From NCBI RefSeq assembly GCF_000001735.4, contig NC_003074.8, positions 14,701,261 to 14,765,260 of the forward strand: DNA of 64,000 nucleotides. The letters run 5' to 3'. Position numbers and translations under genes: made by a program. The stretch's first letter is position 1; each line of letters starts with the position of its first letter. Shown one piece after another: positions 10,621-23,048 of the stretch. Source of the stretch: Arabidopsis thaliana. Lineage: Eukaryota > Streptophyta > Magnoliopsida > Brassicales > Brassicaceae. The notes below the pieces were generated by a model. It saw only the letters and a program-made list of their open reading frames with translations. It was not told where the DNA came from and made no database searches.

Positions 10621-11488
10621 TTTTTTGACTAAGCTCTGTAAGAGTCAAGCTTAATGACTTAAAACAAGCTCACTTGGGAGGAAATCCCATGTCTATCCAT
10701 GTATATAACTTTCTATCTTTCTAGTTATTTTTGATGTTTTCGTTTAATTGTTTCAGGTTTATTTCATTAACCCTGAGGAAGTCAACGGTCGAGTAAATTC
10801 AAACCAAGTCAAGAAAGATCTCAACTGTTGATCGAGTAGAATGAGGAGAAGTGTTTTGAGCCGTTGATTTGAATGACCAAATGAGAGAAGCATCACCACC
10901 GTTTGATCGAGTGAATTCTTAAGGTTTATTTTTGTCCGTTTGATCGAGTGATCAAGAACAAGAAGCTCTCCACCGTTTAATCAAGAGCTGCGCAATTCAA
11001 AAAGATGCTCGATCCTTTACTCGAGCTCTCATTATTTGGAGACCAAAGCATAACTTGCGTGACCCCACTTGTTCCCCCAACACTCCGTTACTCAATGGAC
11101 AAAGCAATTACCCATGCCCCTCACCATTTCCAATCAACTTTTCTATCTCTTCCAAAAACAAACCAAAGACCAATCTCCTCCACCCAGTGAATTCGACAAA
11201 CCCTCCTTGAAACTCTCTCTTTCATCATCTCGTTTTCGGAATTCTCTCACAAAGCTTTGAAGTCTTCATTCCAAACCCTTCCCCAAACGCTCCCTATCAC
11301 TCCTTAAGAATCCATTCCCCTTCACCAATACTTCACCAAAGTTGCTCGATCACTCCCAAGTCTATCTTCAAGCATTCAATCGGTTTCAAGCTCAAAATTT
11401 CTTCACCAAAGAAACCGATTCCCTTCCCCTTTGATACCTCTTGGAAAGTTGTTCTTGTTTGACTTGTTGAAGCTCACCACCAATCTCT
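10621..11488. other. Athila spacer between deleted pol and the env-position ORF
   Basis: I see no gene. A Cys/Gly-poor, pyrimidine-rich leader precedes the next ORF, and short GATCGAGTRA motifs recur (10833, 10895, 10943), resembling those in the LTR at 15210-15620. Confidence 0.55.
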
Positions 11489-13375
11489 ATGGATTCAAGA
11501 AGAAAGAGTTCATCTCGAGCTAGAAGATCCTCCGTTGATAAAGAAGAGGTTGAGGCGTTTGACATGAGTGGCACGACTGAACGCCAAATTCTCAAAGCTC
11601 GTCGTGCTCAAATATCAAGCTTGATTCAAGGTGGAAGCTCAAGCCGCTCAGCCATGCAAAGAGAAGAAGTAGCTCGGGGAAAGAGGGTCGTTGAGGCTGA
11701 AGAAGAACACCATGAAGAGGCACCCTTCAAAGAAGCGGCTTCTGAGGAAGAGGTTGAGATCATCGGGGATGATACACCAGCCCCTGTTGGGAGAGAGAAG
11801 AAACCGGCCAAGGAGGAAGAGAGAGCCAACCCCGAGCGAGTACTATCAATACTTGAAGGAGTTGAAGTTTGAGGGAACTAGACACCCTCATAAGGAAACG
11901 ATGTAAGAGCTTGGTATTTGTGGTGATGTGGAATACTTGATGGAATTGGACAATCTTGCAACATTTATGAGCTGCCAATGTGGGGGATATAAAGAGGAGA
12001 GCTGCCAACTCCTTGCAACCCTCAAGGTTCACTTTTGTGTTGATGATTCAGAGAAAGAAGAGAGAGGAGGTCTTGATTACATAACTTTCAAGGTTAGGGA
12101 TGTCGAGTATACTCTTGATATTCGCCATCTTGATACAATTTTTGGGTTTCCAAGTGGAGAAGGAATCCGCCAAGACTATGATCAAGATGAGCTAAAATCT
12201 CTTTGGAAAATAATCGCCGGTCCGAAGCCCTACTCGCCAGCCAAGAGCAAGAGTTCTTCAATTCGAAATCCCGTGATTAGATACGTCCACCAATGCATCG
12301 CCAACACCCTCTTTGCAAAGAAAGCCACCGGATTTGTTGGTGAAGAGGAGCTATGCATGATAGACCAATCTTTGGTCTTCATTCTAAGAGAGACAACAGA
12401 TGGGAGGAAGATGGCAGGTGATAGAGCAGACACTTCGCTGAGTGTTGTTCTTTTGGATCACCTATTAAGCTACAGAGAGTATGCTGCAACTATCCATCGC
12501 TCGGGAATTCGCGGAAGCCTTTGTGTTGGTGGTCTCTTAACGCCAATACTGGGAGCTGTGGGGATGGAATTTGGAACCTCTGACATGTTCCCCAAGTTCA
12601 TTGACCTCGACTATCTCAAGGGGAAAGATTTTCTTGAGAAAACAACTTTGGCGGATCGCTATCTCTTCAAGTTCAACCATCCGAAGCTTTGACCTTCTCT
12701 TTTACCCCTACCATGCGAGAACCGGAATTTGGTGAAGATAAGGCCCAACATCAATTTCATGCCTTGAACATCGACATTGGAGTAGCTCAAGAAGATGAAC
12801 CAGAATATAGTCAAGCTGACTATGAGCAACAAGAGTATTTTACTCAAGCTGACTATGAGCAGCAAATCGAGTTTGAGCAACATAACGATCAACCGGAACA
12901 AGGGACCAGCGAACAAGAGCAAGCTCATTATGAAGAAGGTGTTAACCAAGGAGGAGATGAGATAGCTGAAGTTCATAAGAAGCTCAGTGTGATTGAAGAG
13001 CTTGGGAACCTTCACAGCAAAACAATGAAGGGTTTCAAGAAGAAGATGAGAACAATGAAGAAGTCGTTGAAGAGTATGGCTGCTCAAATCAAGGACTTCC
13101 AGAGCAAGCCTAGGCCATTCTCTCCCACCCCCGAAGTAAGAAGAAGCGGTTCCACGAGCTCAGCTACAAGTAGAGCTGAAAGGATCGATCAACCCCGAGC
13201 TTTATCTTTTGAGCCTCGGGAAGTGACCTCCGAGTTGAGAGAGCCAAGAAGTAGGCAGAGACGAGCTTCCATACGCTCGACCGGACAGAACGAGCAAAAT
13301 CCTCCCGCCTCAACTTCAGCCCCTGCTTATACTCAAGAGAGTATGGACGATTACGTTTCCATCTACTTCACCTGA
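11489..13375 (+). pseudogene. Athila env-position ORF (ATHILA ORF-1 family), frameshifted
   Basis: Three reading frames together make one Athila-family protein. The first (11489-11872) starts MDSRRKSSSRARRSS and is acidic after residue 65. The second (11928-12692) carries the conserved core (DNLATFMSCQCGGYKEESC, ITFKVRDVEYTLDIRHLDTI, GFPSGEG). The third (12689-13375) is Gln/Glu-rich, with two copies of QADYEQQ and a basic coiled end. Frameshifts lie near 11872-11928 and 12690. The family occupies the position of env in Athila elements; its role is unknown. I see no signal peptide or membrane segment here that would support a true envelope protein. Confidence 0.75.
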
Positions 13376-15010
13376 CCGGTGAGGTAACACTACCTCAACC
13401 ATTGTATATAACATCATCTTTTTATTTTCTTTGTGTGTTTTGTGTTTTGGTCTTGAATTCTTTCTCAGATTTTTATTACACAAAGGACTGTATAATTTAA
13501 GTTTGGGGGAGGATTCAAGACATGTTTAACATTGTGTTCTCTTTTCTTATTTCAAATTTTGCATCATCTTAGGCATAGAAAAAAACCATAAAAATTTGAA
13601 AATTTTTCAGAAAAATGATTTCACAAAAACAGAGTGTCATGTAGATTGCATTTCATTTTAGGATTGTATATAGAAGGTTTTCATTTAGGATTGCTCATTT
13701 GCATAGGGGAGAATGATGATTTCAAACCATTAAGCATGTTTTGATTCAATGAAGTAAGTTCAATACCCAGATTGTTAGTTCTCTATTGCATAACCGATTG
13801 TTTCTCTGAAGTAAGACTGCACCCTGCTTTGAATTTACAACTTGACTATATTGCTTTGATTCGAAACTCGCTTATCTGATGCCATTCCCTATCTATTAGA
13901 ACCTGAACTGAATTTGTAATCATCATGTCTATGCATTGTCTGTGAACTCATGGCTACCATATACATACTTGGATTATCTTATTCATTTCACCACCCTCTG
14001 TTAATCCAAGTAGCTGACTCTCATTTTTAGAGCAGTTTCTCATAGCCTTAGCCTAGCCTTATTTCAAGCCAAAGATCATTTGTGTGTGATTATGAGGTCT
14101 TTTTCGATTGAGCTTGGTATAACGTGTTAGGTATGAGCCGACAAGAGCAGTCTTTCATGTAGACCTAGCCCACGCTTTTTGGGTTATTTAGGACTAGGTG
14201 GAGACTTGTATTTAGGATTGAGATTGTGTATGGATTGAATGGGAATGAGAATGAGAATGAAAAGAAAAGAAAAAAAAAAGAGAGTAAGAGTTTAAAGTTC
14301 TTAAGGGGGATACAAAAAATGTTAGTCTAGTAAAGGGTTTGGAATTCAAAGAAGTTACGCATTGTGATTCAAAGAAAAGGGTAAAACGCCCTTTGTGCTA
14401 AGATTAGAAGAAAAGCCTTAAGTTTGTCAAAGTATAAAACCAAACGCGCTAGACTCTTGAATCGTTTTAAAGAAGAACCCCTTAGAACTTGAACCAAAAA
14501 GAGAAAGAATGAGAAAAATGGTAGAGTTAGGACATCTATGGGACTGGGATCATCTTCTGAGCTATCATACTATATATCATTGGGTAGATGGGAGTCTGTT
14601 CTTGTATGTGTCTATTGGCTTTTACCTTTACCATTCTACTGAAGCTCAATCTTTTCTCTGAGAGTCCCCTGTTACTCGACCAAATCATTAGAGGGACAAT
14701 TTTTGTCTCTTAGCTTAAGCCCGAAACCATGTGAGTTCATAACCATAGCATTGCTTGATCCACTGTAAGTGCTTAATGAATGTTAAAGGGAATTAGTTGA
14801 TGAGAATGCTTGAATAGATTAAGGCAGGTTGTTAGGTTGCATTGTGACGAGTATGGCTAACGTTTTTAAGTAAAGGTCTATCATCTTGCAACCTAGAATT
14901 AGCAACCTGGACATTGAGCTTACTCGTTCTATATGCATGCTTCGGTTTTTGAATCCCCACCTTCAAACCTCTCCTTCAACTTAAGATTTTTTGTTTGCTT
15001 GTGGGCAAGC
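13376..15010. other. Athila 3' untranslated region
   Basis: This is 1.6 kb without a gene. It contains an internal polypurine-like tract, AAGTTTGGGGGAGG (about 13499-13512), and A/G-rich runs near 14250-14280. A second such tract adjoins the LTR. Confidence 0.6.
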
Positions 15011-15031
15011 AAGAGATAAGTTTGGGGCAGT
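15011..15031 (+). other. Athila polypurine tract
   Basis: AAGAGATAAGTTTGGGGCAG precedes TGATAACACTG, the apparent LTR start, as expected for the plus-strand primer. Confidence 0.65.
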
Positions 15032-16640
15032 TGATAACACTGTATTTTACTCATTTTAGGCATGTATTTATCATCATTTAGCTTAGTGAAACTAATTGTT
15101 TCATATCATTTTGCATCACATTTAGCTATTTTGCACACTTAGGCATTTAGGATCATCTTACATACATATTGCATGTTTTGGTGTGTTTTCAGGTGCAGAA
15201 GGAGCTTACAAGGATTCTACTCGACCCTCTACTCTATCCAACCAGGAAGGAAGCAGCAGAGCATTCTACTCGACCAGTTCACTCGATCAAGACAGCCATA
15301 GAGGAGGCATCAATTCACTCGACCCACTTACTCGATCAAAGCAGCCTCAGAAGAAGCAGTAGATTGATCTACTCGTCCCTCCTACTCGATCCTCTACTCG
15401 ACCCATTTACTCGACCAAGGGCGACCTACTCTACAAGACTTGTTGATCTATCAAAGCGTCTTCGGATCCTCCTCATTCCCCACTCAACCAGACATCTGAG
15501 CATACAGATAAGAGAGGAAGAAGCATCTACTCGACCAATTGATCACTCTGAGGATAGACACAAAGGCGCAGACTTTGCAGCACCCTCTTTACTCGATTCC
15601 CAAGATCGAGCACTCGCCCAAACCGCCTCAAGTCTCTTGTCTTCTAGTAATCTAGGGTTTTCAACATTTTACTATAATAGATCACTTTGGGATTTGTCCA
15701 AAGGATCTTGCTTTTATCCTTTACTTTTTCTTTGTGTTCTTGAATCTTCAAAACTTAATTACTCTTAATCTATTTCTTTTTGCATTTAGTTCTTTGAGTA
15801 AAGTTGTTTAGTTTGTTTAGATTTACATTTTGGTATGATTTCAGTAATTTCTGGGTTTGTGTTCATAGTTATGTTGCTTGAGTAGTGATTAGGGTTCTTG
15901 AGGATAGATTAGATTAGGGTAATCTCTAGGTTAGTCAGGTGGTTAAGATTAGGTTAGATCCCTTCTGGATTCGTTGGCCCTTATGAAGTTTTCGCGGGCT
16001 AATGTGGAAATTCGACCATAGACGTCCAGCGTCCAAAAGACGTTCAAATGATTGTCTGATCTACGAAATCCAGAGATTTATAGACTATAGACCAAGAGAT
16101 TGGCTAGTCTGTTTATTAGCTTTGGTAGATTGTTGCTTAAACCCTGCTCTGCTATGTTTCATCAACGAGAATTGAGATTAGGAAGTGGTAGAGTTATGGG
16201 GGTCTCTGTCATGAGAGTGGATTGAACCGGTTTTGATTCTATCGTCTAGGGTTTCTGCCTTTCACCTGTTAGCCACCTGATGAACCCTAGAGTTGCCCTT
16301 ATCAATGAATCCATCCTTAGGACTTCTATTCTTCTTAGATTTATTTGTATTCACCCCCTGATTGCACTTTTATTTACCTGTTATTTGTATCCCCTGTTGA
16401 TTGTATTTTAGTTCTTAATATTGTCACATGTTGGTTCTACTCGACCCAATGATCGAGTAGGGCTCTTAAGTTCACATTTTTACCTGTTTGAATTCTGACC
16501 TATGATTGTTACTAGAAACCCACCATCTCTATAATCTGGCTTGACTTAGTTGCTTATGTACACATCTTGATTGCTAGCAATAACAGTGGACTGGATTGAC
16601 ACCCCCTATAGCTGCATCGACATGTTAGTGTTTAAGGGGA
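15032..16640 (+). repeat. 3' LTR of the Athila element (right end approximate)
   Basis: It begins TGATAACACTG after the polypurine tract and runs about 1.6 kb to the vicinity of 16600-16645, a normal length for Athila. The 5' LTR lies outside the window, so the right end and the target duplication cannot be fixed. The 199-codon frame at 15169-15768 is chance and is not annotated as a gene. Confidence 0.6.
15210..15620 (+). repeat. Cluster of TACTCGAYC motifs within the Athila LTR
   Basis: About eleven copies of ACTCGACC or ACTCGATC occur in 410 bp at irregular spacing, often in pairs 12-13 bp apart. Further copies lie at 16440-16460, and on the opposite strand at 10830-10950. Confidence 0.8.
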
Positions 16641-16658
16641 ATTGAACAGAACCTCACT

Positions 16659-19206
16659 TCACCATATAAGTAGGCCTAAAAACCTACTTATCATGAATTC
16701 CGATATATCTTGAGGAATAACAACGTCATTTGGGTCCGCTATAGGTAAAACGGATTCTTGGAAAGAATCAGAAAACACTTGAAGGCTATACCACAATCCA
16801 ACCACAGCCTTCGGGTTGATGCCAAAATGTATTGCAGCAGCTAGAGCATGCTCGCATGGGATTCTTAACATCGTGTACCTAAGACAAGTACACATACACT
16901 CGTCTAGTACAACGTGATAATGCTCACCACTCTTTGAAGTAACTTGATAACTCCATGGCCCAAACATCATGACTGCGAACTTTCCTGACTTAGGCAAGTC
17001 TTGGAGGAAACGTTCATCTACCTCCGACGTCACCAAAGAGTTACACTTCGACACTTTTTTCCCCCTCGCTGCAAACAATCGCATAATGACCTCTCGGATG
17101 AACTGTATCATATAGACAATTGGATACGCATTTGCCTTCCTTAAGACATTGTTCATTGCCTTCGAGTTGTTGCTAGTCATGATATTGTACCGCTCCCCTT
17201 TGTAGTATGTCCTTGTCCAATGCTCAAATCCAACATTCTCTAAATACTTTCTGCATCCCGGACTCCGACCTCCTAACTCTTCAAAGTATTTTTCAAAATC
17301 TCTAACCCGATATGCTTTAGCGGCGCTAAAGAATAAACAAGACACACCGTACCTAGCGTAAGACACTGATATGTTTCGCTCCAGGTTACTATACATACTC
17401 CATGATGAGCTTTCGAATACACCACACTGACGCCTTTATATATGGAAGAATGCATGTCCGAGACAATCATCAAATCGTCAGTATCTGGAACAATCTTTGA
17501 TAAATTGTCAAAGAACCAAATCCATGAAGCATCGGTCTCGCCGTCGACAACACCAAAAGCTAATGAAAATTTGAAAGTTCTCGTCTTGTGCACATGCTAT
17601 GAGGAAGCATCCTTTGTAACGACCGACTAGCTGCGTTCCGTCTACAATAACAACTTTCTTCATATATTTCCAACCTTTTATAGACGTCGAGAGAGAAACG
17701 AATCCATACTTGAAGCGCTGGCGACCATTAGATTCAGGAGTGGAGTGGAGATGACAGATTGTACCGGGATTTGCTAAACGTAGAAGATACAGATATATAG
17801 GTAAAAACCTGTAACTAGCCATATCATCACCCCTTACAGAGTTTACTACAACCTCTCTAGCTCTCCATGCTGTAGAATATGAGATCCAAACATTAAGATC
17901 ATTTAAGACCAATTGAGGTAAATCTACTGCTCTTAGACCCCCTTGCCTAGAACTATATCTATTCTTCATTACCTTGCCTAAAAGTTTGTAAGTAGCATGT
18001 TTACGATAATCCTTTCGACTCCCGATCTTGCAAACATGGATAGAATCATAACCTGTGATTTTGAAACATTTTGAATTGGGTATGACATGTGCAGTCAACT
18101 GCCATGGACAATTACGATCTACGCAAACCATCTATAATCTTTTAGGGCATGAGCGAGTTTGTTTGTAGCGGAAGCACCTTTTGATTGCAAAAAGTCGCAT
18201 AGTCTACTGTATGACGTGCCTGTTTTTGAAAACACTTCCCACATACAAAGGATGACCTGACGTACTCAATTCAACTTCTGTCTCATCGACTCGAACATTG
18301 GCTAAATCATCGAATACTGGAGCAGCATCAGTATCGAGTAACTCATTCTCACCATTGTGCAATGTAGAAAACCCTTTATACACTTCGTAGGCTTCACCTG
18401 TTGTTACTAGACGGTGGTCAGATTCAATATTTAACCCACTTGCAGAAGCCCCTCTTAGGCATTCTATACCCTCATCTCCAGTTATGTTCTCAGCTATATC
18501 ATCCACATTTGCAGCCATGTACTTAACTAATTCACCTTCGCATCTTGTCTCCTCTGCACAGACTCTAATGTACGTACATTGGTACAAACCATGTTGACAC
18601 GTCGGGGATGGAGCAGAGATTGGTGTACTGTCAACCAAAACAGCAGTGGGTTCTACATGATGTACATGTTTACCTGTCGACGTACACAATGCCAATAGAC
18701 GAGTGAATTCCCCTGGGGTTCCACGGTTTGTTGAGTGTCATTCACGACGTCCTCCTCAACATGACCAATTCCATAGTCTTCCACAATCAGATCACCCTAT
18801 TTATTGTAATCGTAATCTTCGCCACTACCTTCACTACCGTCGATTGTAGGGTCGAGGGTACTTCCATATATTCGCCAAACATTTGATCTGCATCCACATC
18901 CTCCTCTTCATTATCCTCATCCTCATCACCTTCATCTCTTCCATCCTCATATACATTTATATCTTCGTCAAACTTATGAGCTGCATCAACATTTGCAACC
19001 TCTGTCTCTGTAAAGCTTCCCTTGCCGATAGAGTAGAAAGACACAAACAAGTTAATAGAAGGATCGCCATTACGAATCAACATAAATGTATCCAGGCTGA
19101 TTTGATTCTCAATATATACTGGAGGGCGATTACTTCCTATCATATCAGACATATTTCCAAGCATCCAATAATTTATTATAGGCTTGCATTCACTAATCTT
19201 CAGCAC
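16659..19206 (-). pseudogene. Mutator-like (MULE) transposase, decayed
   Basis: Minus-strand pieces join into a MuDR-type transposase. 19206-18787 and 18695-18204 give the N-terminal part with an acidic linker. 18131-17508 gives the MuDR DNA-binding region and the first catalytic Asp (VVIVDGTQLVGRYKG). 17593-17273 gives AFGVVDGETDASWIWFF and the second Asp (IVSDMHSSI). 17396-16659 gives the third acidic region and a SWIM zinc finger (CMCTCLRYTMLRIPCEHA). In-frame stops lie at about 18204 and 18132; frameshifts lie near 17590 and 17290. The enzyme would excise and insert DNA with 9-bp duplications. I could not find terminal inverted repeats. Confidence 0.88.
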
Positions 19207-19444
19207 CGTTAAACAAGTTGGATTTGTTTTTTGCCCAAATTTTTTATCTCAATTATGTAAATATCTTATAATATAATCTCTATTATAATAGGTAATCACT
19301 GAAAAGGATTCAACTTTATGGATAATATAAGCAGAAACAACAAACCTGCATGATGATTCACTAAAGGGTAACCCTAAATGTAACTAAAAGTTCAAATTTT
19401 TATCACAAACCCAGTTTTTAAGAAAGAAGAAAGAGTGAACATAC

Positions 19445-19612
19445 GAATTCTCTGACATCCTCGCCATGCAAACCCTAAAGAATATCGAGAAATCGATCCA
19501 GTAACAGAGCATCGTACTCGATAAGCTTGTCGTCTTTAGAAACCTTGCCAGGAGCAAGAAGCCTGAGCTGAGCATCAATAGAAGCCATCTTCTCCAAATT
19601 TCTTGCAGCCAT
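19445..19612 (-). pseudogene. First exon of a phosphoenolpyruvate carboxylase gene (captured fragment)
   Basis: Reading the minus strand from ATG at 19612 gives [19 protein letters not shown], then a lysine-rich turn and [13 protein letters not shown], then a stop where Gln is expected (CAG to TAG), then GLHGEDVREF. This is the N-terminus of a plant-type PEPC, including the region around the regulatory phosphorylation motif, though the Ser at residue 11 lies in a weak context. A GTATGT donor follows at 19444. No other PEPC exon is present downstream, where MULE sequence starts at 19206. I infer a fragment copied into a MULE. The 120-kDa enzyme cannot be made from it. Confidence 0.8.
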
Positions 19613-20340
19613 GGTTTGGTTGATGCTTTTTGCTCTCTCTGGTGAAAAGCTCTTTTGGTTAAGTGAGAGAGATTCTCAATAATTTTATAGATTGATACAA
19701 TCGGAGACAATCAAGGAAATATATCCGATAAAGCTGAAACTAAAAAAATGTGTAAATCAAGAAAGATTAGTGAGATACCTCGGTTTGATTCGAAGTTCGT
19801 TTGCAATTCTACAATCCCCAAAATTTATGATTGTACCTCAGAAACAAAAAAGAGGTGCTAATCAAAATCAAGAAAATTCTCACACATATAAAAACCAAAT
19901 AGCTACGAAAACCAAAACATGTAACCGAACAAACTGTAAACCTTGGGTAAACAACTCATCACCAATTGGCAAAGATCTATGAGATCTTACTTTCCAAGTG
20001 ACCATAACATAAAAAGGAGTCGGAAAAATCGATGAAGATGCATCATAAAAAGGACCGAGATTGAAATACAAAAAAAAACTATAAACTATATTGCTATTGC
20101 TATGCACTAAAATCAAGCTACGATGTTTGTGTTTGAGAGGAGGGATCCTATATTTATAGGTATTTTCAGCATAAGGTTTTAGGGTTTTACATATGACAGC
20201 GTAAATTATACGGGCCTAATATCTTTGTTTGAAAAGCATAAGCCCGTTAGGGTTGTTAGGCGACTTATGATTGATTAGGTTTGATTAGGATTAATAGGCG
20301 ATTTAGGTTTGATTAGGGGCGCCAGAGAATAGGAAATTTA
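19613..20340 (-). other. Probable captured PEPC leader and MULE end
   Basis: No gene is evident. On the minus strand this would be the 5' leader and promoter side of the PEPC exon. An ATG-free, pyrimidine-rich stretch lies just upstream of the exon (19613-19670). GC-poor repeats of AGGGTTT and GATTAGG occur at 20170-20350, but I cannot define a terminal inverted repeat. Confidence 0.35.
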
Positions 20341-20918
20341 GGGTTGAGAGTGAATTAAACCTTTTTTTTTTCTACACATTAAAATATAAAAACAAAATAA
20401 TAAGTTATCTCATTAGTTAGTAAAAATATTAATTTATCCTTAAAAACCTTAAGAGAGGGAGGGCAAATCCATCAGTTCATTTTCTGAGAGCGAACATGAA
20501 AGTTTTTGACATCTGCTTTAATATATAAGATTCTCCACCGCTTATGTTTGGGCCGCTACGAATTCAAGATGTTCTGATTCGAATGATTGAGTGATTATGA
20601 AATTTTTTACAAAAATGATCGATAGGTATTGTGTTGTTATGGGTTTTAAGAAATATTTAAATACTTTTTTAGAGACGGTATGCTTGACCTTTTGTAATAT
20701 TATGGTCGAATTTTCAAATCTCATAACTATATTCTATCATTGAAATTTAAATTTTTTTTTAAATACTCTAGTTGGTATTAAATAACATTCCTTAGTTTTG
20801 CCTCGTTTGAGCTCTAATTATTAATCGGATGACAAAAAAAATAGTTAATATTAAATAGTGAAATCTTTTATAAAAAGAAAAGAAAACATTTATTTACTAG
20901 TGGGGATAATGTTTCTAA
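20341..20918. other. AT-rich intergenic DNA
   Basis: I see nothing beyond homopolymer runs (T at 20361-20370 and 20751-20760) and AT-rich spacer upstream of the PPR promoter. Confidence 0.6.
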
Positions 20919-20980
20919 AGCCCAATAAAGGCCCAAACGTTCTCTGAAATAACACCCTAATTATAGCTTCTGAGGCCCAA
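20919..20980 (+). promoter_or_regulatory. Site II (TGGGCY) motifs upstream of the PPR gene
   Basis: Three copies of the site II core in the GCCCA orientation lie at 20919-20926 (AGCCCAAT), 20929-20937 (AGGCCCAAA) and 20973-20980 (AGGCCCAA), 74-135 bp upstream of the start codon. TCP factors bind such motifs in promoters of organelle-related and ribosomal genes, which suits a PPR gene. Confidence 0.6.
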
Positions 20981-21038
20981 ATCTCTCTCTCTCCCCTCCG
21001 GAAATCTCCTCGATTCCTCCGTCACCACCGTACCGTAA

Positions 21039-22375
<1,337 letters not shown>

Positions 22376-22856
22376 CTACATGCCACATCTTTGCTGCAAA
22401 GACCGTCACTCTTTGCTCACTATCACAATCCCCCTGATAAACTTTTCCGATGCTTGAAATGAAACATTGAGGTTAGAGAGTCTTCTTGCTACTAGATTTA
22501 CATATAAATCATACATGCCTGTATTTACAATGTTTTATTGTTAAATAGATATGTATATTGAATTACATACATATTATTAATGCACATTTTTATCCGGAGT
22601 TGTGGACCATAGAAAGACATATTGACTCCTCAAAGTAAATTCTGCATGTTACATTGAAATCATAGGCTAAATTTGAGATGCACTATTTTTAGAAAGTGTA
22701 GAGAAAAGGACAGGAAGAAATAAGCGAAAGCTTTGGTAAGCCACCAAACCTGATTACTGGAAGAAAAGAAAAAAGTTCCGAGAATAGAGTTAGATCGCTG
22801 GTGAGGGTTTTAAATGGAACACAACAATGGTTGTTTTAGAGTGTGTTATTCTTTTG
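22376..22856. other. PPR 3' region and AHA8 promoter region
   Basis: No gene is present. The PPR 3' UTR should end within the first 200 bases. A TATA-like TATTTATA at 22857-22864 marks the start of the AHA8 leader. Confidence 0.55.
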
Positions 22857-22864
22857 TATTTATA
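22857..22864 (+). promoter_or_regulatory. Probable TATA box of the H+-ATPase gene
   Basis: TATTTATA lies about 185 bp upstream of the start codon, followed by a pyrimidine-rich leader (CTCTCTC near 22900). Confidence 0.45.
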
Positions 22865-22918
22865 CCTTCTCATAGGTTTCTTGTAATACACGCTTCTTCC
22901 TCTCTCTCCCTCTCTCTT

Positions 22919-22933
22919 ATGGCCTCGTCTTGA
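22919..22933 (+). promoter_or_regulatory. Short upstream ORF in the AHA8 leader
   Basis: ATG GCC TCG TCT TGA encodes a four-residue peptide, 115 bp before the main start codon and after the TATA-like box. Upstream ORFs tune translation of related plant H+-ATPase mRNAs (known for tobacco pma genes). Whether this one lies in the mature mRNA depends on the unmapped transcription start. Confidence 0.45.
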
Positions 22934-23048
22934 AAGCGTCTTGCATGCTAAGAGAAGGCTTTAGAGCAAGGAGAGAAGGGAGAAGTTGATTTATACGTCC
23001 ATCGGATATATCTTCTTTTTATATCTGTCTCTCTTTTAAGGAAGAAAA

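Noticed and set aside
11489-13375. A true viral-type envelope gene
   Set aside because: I see no signal peptide, membrane segment or cleavage site; the family's function is unknown, so it is called only by position.
15210-15620. CRISPR-like spaced repeats
   Set aside because: Spacing is irregular and short, repeats are only 8-9 bp, and the host is a plant nucleus.
15169-15768. 199-codon open frame
   Set aside because: It lies wholly within the Athila LTR, is Ser/Arg/Thr-rich because of the ACTCGACC repeats and has no family similarity that I recognise.
19384-19710. 108-codon minus-strand frame overlapping the PEPC exon
   Set aside because: It is a shadow in another frame; the PEPC match lies in the frame starting at 19612.
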